Below are positions 61,473-64,000 of a stretch of 64,000 nucleotides of DNA, one piece after another (position 1 is the stretch's first letter; each line of letters opens with the position of its first letter). The position numbers were made by a program, and so were the translations under genes. Source of the stretch: Ornithinimicrobium humiphilum (lineage in GTDB: Bacteria > Actinomycetota > Actinomycetes > Actinomycetales > Dermatophilaceae); assembly GCF_006716885.1 (NCBI RefSeq), contig NZ_VFPU01000001.1:2170001-2234000 (forward strand), in the 5' to 3' direction. The notes below the pieces were generated by a model. It saw only the letters and a program-made list of their open reading frames with translations. It was not told where the DNA came from and searched no databases.

Positions 61473-62738
61473 ATGCGGACGAGGAGAGCTGCGACCAGCC
61501 TGGCTGCGGCCGGCGCCCTGCTGCTGACCGGGTGCGGCGGGGGCGACGTGCCGGACGCCACCGCCCCGCCGGCGGACGGCTCGTCGGGCGGCGACGGCAC
61601 CGCGGCCCCCGCGCCGCAGGAGCCGACGGACGGGGAGACCGAGGAGCCCGCCGAGCCGGAGCCCGCGGAGGGCCCCCTCGAGATCACGCTGGCCGCGACC
61701 GGCGACATCCTGGCCCACTCGCGGCTCAACCTCACCGCCAACGCCTACGCCGGCGGCGTCGAGGGCGCCTACGACTACACGCCGATGTTCGTCGACGTGG
61801 GGCCGCTGATCTCCGCGGCCGACCTCGCCCTGTGCCACATGGAGACCCCGGTCTCCCCCGACAACACCAACCTGTCGATCCCCGACACGTTGTCGTTCAA
61901 CACCCCGCACCAGATCGTCGACGCGCTCAAGGGTGCGGGGGTGGACGGCTGCGACTTCGCCTCCAACCACACCATGGACCGCGGCATCGCGGGCGTGGAG
62001 GCGACCGAGCAGGTGCTGCGCGACGCGGGGCTGGGCTATGCCGGGCCGACGGCGCACGAGGACCGTGCCGGGAAGGCCGAGGTCTACGAGGTCCCGACGA
62101 GCGAGGGCGCGACCGCGCGCGTCGCCCACCTGGCCTACACCTACACCTACCCCAACGCGGGCGGGCCGACGACCGACGTCCCGGGCGAGGCCCCGTGGCT
62201 GGTCGAGAGCTCCTGGCCCAACCTCGGCGCCGAGGGCATCCTCGAGCAGGCGTCCCGGGCGCGCGACGAGGGCGCCGACTTCGTCGTCGTCTCGATGCAC
62301 TGGGGCGGGGAGTACAACGCCCAGCCGCTCGACGAGCAGGTGCAGCTGGCCCACGCGCTGCTGGAGTCGGATGACGTCGACCTCATCCTGGGCACCCACG
62401 TGCACGTCATCCAGCCGTGCGACCGCATCAACGGCAAGCACGTCGCCTACGGCCTGGGCAACTTCCTGTCCAACCAGTCGCCGGACACCAACGTCAACCT
62501 CTCGGCCCCCACCCAGGAGGGCATGGTCGCCACCTTCACCCTGCGCCGCGACGAGGCGGGGACGGTGACGACGCAGATGCAGTACCAGCCGACCCGGGTC
62601 GAGATCGTCCCGGGCGCCCAGCCCGGCCCCCACGTCGTGCGGCTGGTCTCGCCGGAGACCTATCCGGAGACGTGGGCGCGGACGACCGCCACCGTGGACG
62701 CGCTGGGGACCTGCGAGGCCACCCCGGTCCACCCGTAG
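61473..62738 (+). CDS. CapA/PgsA-family lipoprotein
   Basis: 421 aa. Lipobox LLTGC (C about 21), an acidic Pro/Glu linker (about 25-70), then a CapA metallophosphatase-like domain: AATGDILAHSR, NHTMDRG, MHWGGEYN, GTHVHVIQP and GLGNFLSN. The family is tied to poly-gamma-glutamate or capsule synthesis, but no pgsBC/capBC genes are near, so its role is open. Confidence 0.88.
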   Translation: MRTRRAATSLAAAGALLLTGCGGGDVPDATAPPADGSSGGDGTAAPAPQEPTDGETEEPAEPEPAEGPLEITLAATGDILAHSRLNLTANAYAGGVEGAYDYTPMFVDVGPLISAADLALCHMETPVSPDNTNLSIPDTLSFNTPHQIVDALKGAGVDGCDFASNHTMDRGIAGVEATEQVLRDAGLGYAGPTAHEDRAGKAEVYEVPTSEGATARVAHLAYTYTYPNAGGPTTDVPGEAPWLVESSWPNLGAEGILEQASRARDEGADFVVVSMHWGGEYNAQPLDEQVQLAHALLESDDVDLILGTHVHVIQPCDRINGKHVAYGLGNFLSNQSPDTNVNLSAPTQEGMVATFTLRRDEAGTVTTQMQYQPTRVEIVPGAQPGPHVVRLVSPETYPETWARTTATVDALGTCEATPVHP

Positions 62739-62747
62739 GTCGGGCCG

Positions 62748-63545
62748 TCAGCCGGTCAGCTGGACCCAGGTGTCCCAGCCGATCTTGAGCACGAAGGCCG
62801 AGAGCACCACGACGAAGAAGACGCGCACGAAGCCGCTGCCCCGCGCGACGGCGACCCGAGCGCCGAGGTAGCCGCCGATGACGTTGCAGCCGCCCATGAG
62901 CAGCCCGACCTTCCACATCACGGCGCCCTGCGGCACGAAGACCACGAGGGCGGCCAGGTTGGTGGCGAAGTTGGCGATCTTGGCCTTGGCACTGGCCTCG
63001 AGGAAGCCGTAGCCGAGGACGCTGACGAGCGCGAAGACGAAGAACGAGCCCGTGCCGGGGCCGAGCACCCCGTCGTAGCTGCCCACCGCCGCGCCGATGG
63101 CCAGCGCGGCGGCCAGGTGGCGACGCGGCCGCCGGTGCCCGAAGCGCAGCTTCTGCATCTGCCCCATCGTCGGCTTGGCCAGGGTGTAGGCGCCGACGCC
63201 CACGAGCACGGCCAGGATCAGCGGGTTGAAGGCCGCCTTGCTGATGAGGAAGGCCAGGCTCGCGCCGGCCAGGCTGCCGCCGAAGGCCGCGAGCGCCAGC
63301 GGCACGGCGGTGCGCAGGTCGGGGCGGACCCGCCGGAAGTAGGTGATCGAGCTCGTCGTGGTGCCCATGATCGAGCCGATCTTGTTGGTGGCGAGCAGCT
63401 GCACGGGGCTGGCCCCGGGCAGACCGACGAGGAGGGCGGGCAGCTGGATCAGCCCGCCTCCCCCGACGACCGCGTCCACGAAGCCCGCCGCCAGACCAGC
63501 GAGGGCGATGAAGACGAGAAGGCTCGCGTCGAGGTGCTCGACCAC
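62748..63545 (-). CDS. TSUP/TauE-family (sulfite exporter) transporter
   Basis: 265 aa from GTG 63545, 14 nt after proS. At least eight hydrophobic segments; GFVDAVVGGGGLIQLPALL and DGVLGPGTGSFFVF are the paired TSUP motifs. Substrate (sulfite, sulfoacetate etc.) unknown. Confidence 0.9.
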   Translation of the reverse strand: MVEHLDASLLVFIALAGLAAGFVDAVVGGGGLIQLPALLVGLPGASPVQLLATNKIGSIMGTTTSSITYFRRVRPDLRTAVPLALAAFGGSLAGASLAFLISKAAFNPLILAVLVGVGAYTLAKPTMGQMQKLRFGHRRPRRHLAAALAIGAAVGSYDGVLGPGTGSFFVFALVSVLGYGFLEASAKAKIANFATNLAALVVFVPQGAVMWKVGLLMGGCNVIGGYLGARVAVARGSGFVRVFFVVVLSAFVLKIGWDTWVQLTG

Positions 63546-63559
63546 CGACGGGTATGCCG

Positions 63560-64000
63560 TCAGGCCGGGTCGGCCGGAGCCGCCCCGTCGCCCTGCTCGA
63601 CGATCCCGCGCACCTCGGCGAGGACCTCGCCGGCCGCGCGCTCGACCGGGACGTCCCGGCGGGCGCCGCTGGCGCGGTCCTTGATCTCGATGGTGCCGTC
63701 GACGAGGCCCTTGCCGACCACGACGATCGTGGGCACGCCCAGCAGCTCGGCGTCCTTGAACTTCACGCCGGGGCTGACCTTGGGACGGTCGTCGTAGATC
63801 ACCGAGAGGCCGGCGGCCTCGAGGTCGGCGACGAGCAGCCCGGCGGAGTCGAAGACCGCCTGGTCCTTGCCGGTGGCCACCACGTGCACGTCGGCCGGGG
63901 CGAGCGCCCGCGGCCAGCACAGGCCGAGGTCGTCGTGGGTCGCCTCGGCGACCGCGGCGACGGCCCGGGAGACGCCGACGCCGTAGGAGCCCATGGTGAC
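63560..64000 (-). CDS. proS: Prolyl-tRNA synthetase (partial, C-terminal part)
   Basis: At least 147 codons from the right edge to TGA at 63560. [23 protein letters not shown] is the class II motif 3 region, followed by the anticodon-binding domain ([38 protein letters not shown]). It charges tRNA-Pro. The stop is immediately followed by CGGCATACC. Confidence 0.95.
   Translation of the reverse strand, partial: VTMGSYGVGVSRAVAAVAEATHDDLGLCWPRALAPADVHVVATGKDQAVFDSAGLLVADLEAAGLSVIYDDRPKVSPGVKFKDAELLGVPTIVVVGKGLVDGTIEIKDRASGARRDVPVERAAGEVLAEVRGIVEQGDGAAPADPA

Overview
The window is 64 kb of a very GC-rich chromosome. Codon use, the gene neighbourhoods (rimP-nusA-rnpM-infB, hrcA-dnaJ-rsmE-phoH-ybeY, rplU-rpmA-obgE-proBA) and frequent apparently leaderless starts point to an actinobacterium, most likely a Micrococcales member of the Intrasporangiaceae/Dermatophilaceae type. 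That placement is inference. Most of the window is core chromosome; there is no rRNA, phage, CRISPR array or recognisable transposase.

Layout. 1-7000 (minus): heat-shock/RNA-maintenance cluster hrcA-dnaJ-rsmE-MFS-phoH-ybeY-corC behind a CIRCE operator. 7000-9920 (plus): fumC, a DUF3097 gene and a DUF4870 membrane protein, then about 470 bp of gene-free, hairpin-rich DNA. 10388-17615: hemW, ppk2, trmB-lepA, a Tat-exported M28 peptidase and a GNAT acetyltransferase. 17763-27053: a glycolate/glyoxylate island of malate synthase, glcDEF, a LctP-type permease (divergent), an IclR regulator and an orphan PemK/MazF-like protein. 27135-27207: tRNA-Ala(GGC), minus strand. 27312-38191 (minus): rne, rplU-rpmA-obgE, proB-proA, then a 75-aa membrane protein-nadD-rsfS-phosphatase, with a divergent glycosyltransferase. 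38512-45265: a DUF2344 protein and its radical-SAM partner, separated by plus-strand serC-serA-dodecin-MFS. 45349-55918 (minus): rimP-nusA-rnpM-infB and rbfA-truB-ribF-rodA-fadD. 56013-64000: a ferritin-like lipoprotein and an APH(6)-type kinase, an AbiEi-like gene between long inverted repeats, a YyaL/DUF255 protein, a CapA lipoprotein, a TSUP transporter and the end of proS.

How genes work together. GlcDEF oxidises glycolate to glyoxylate, malate synthase condenses it with acetyl-CoA, the permease probably imports glycolate/lactate, and IclR is the obvious local regulator. RimP, NusA, RnpM, IF2, RbfA, TruB, Obg, RsfS, YbeY, RsmE and RNase E/G make the window rich in ribosome and RNA metabolism functions.

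Most unusual signals: (1) the 9-mer GGTATGCCG occurs 14 times, often followed by T, in several reading frames (forcing rare ATA and TAT codons) and between genes; (2) a 1.2-kb unit in which an AbiEi/nuclease-like gene is flanked by 68-bp inverted repeats differing at 3 positions; (3) two neighbouring hairpins with the same CTCATAC loop; (4) a DtxR/IdeR-like palindrome inside the loop of a 17-bp inverted repeat between convergent genes; (5) three ATGA-coupled micro-ORFs in the infB leader; (6) widespread TANNNT boxes placed 5-8 nt before start codons, including a divergent pair.
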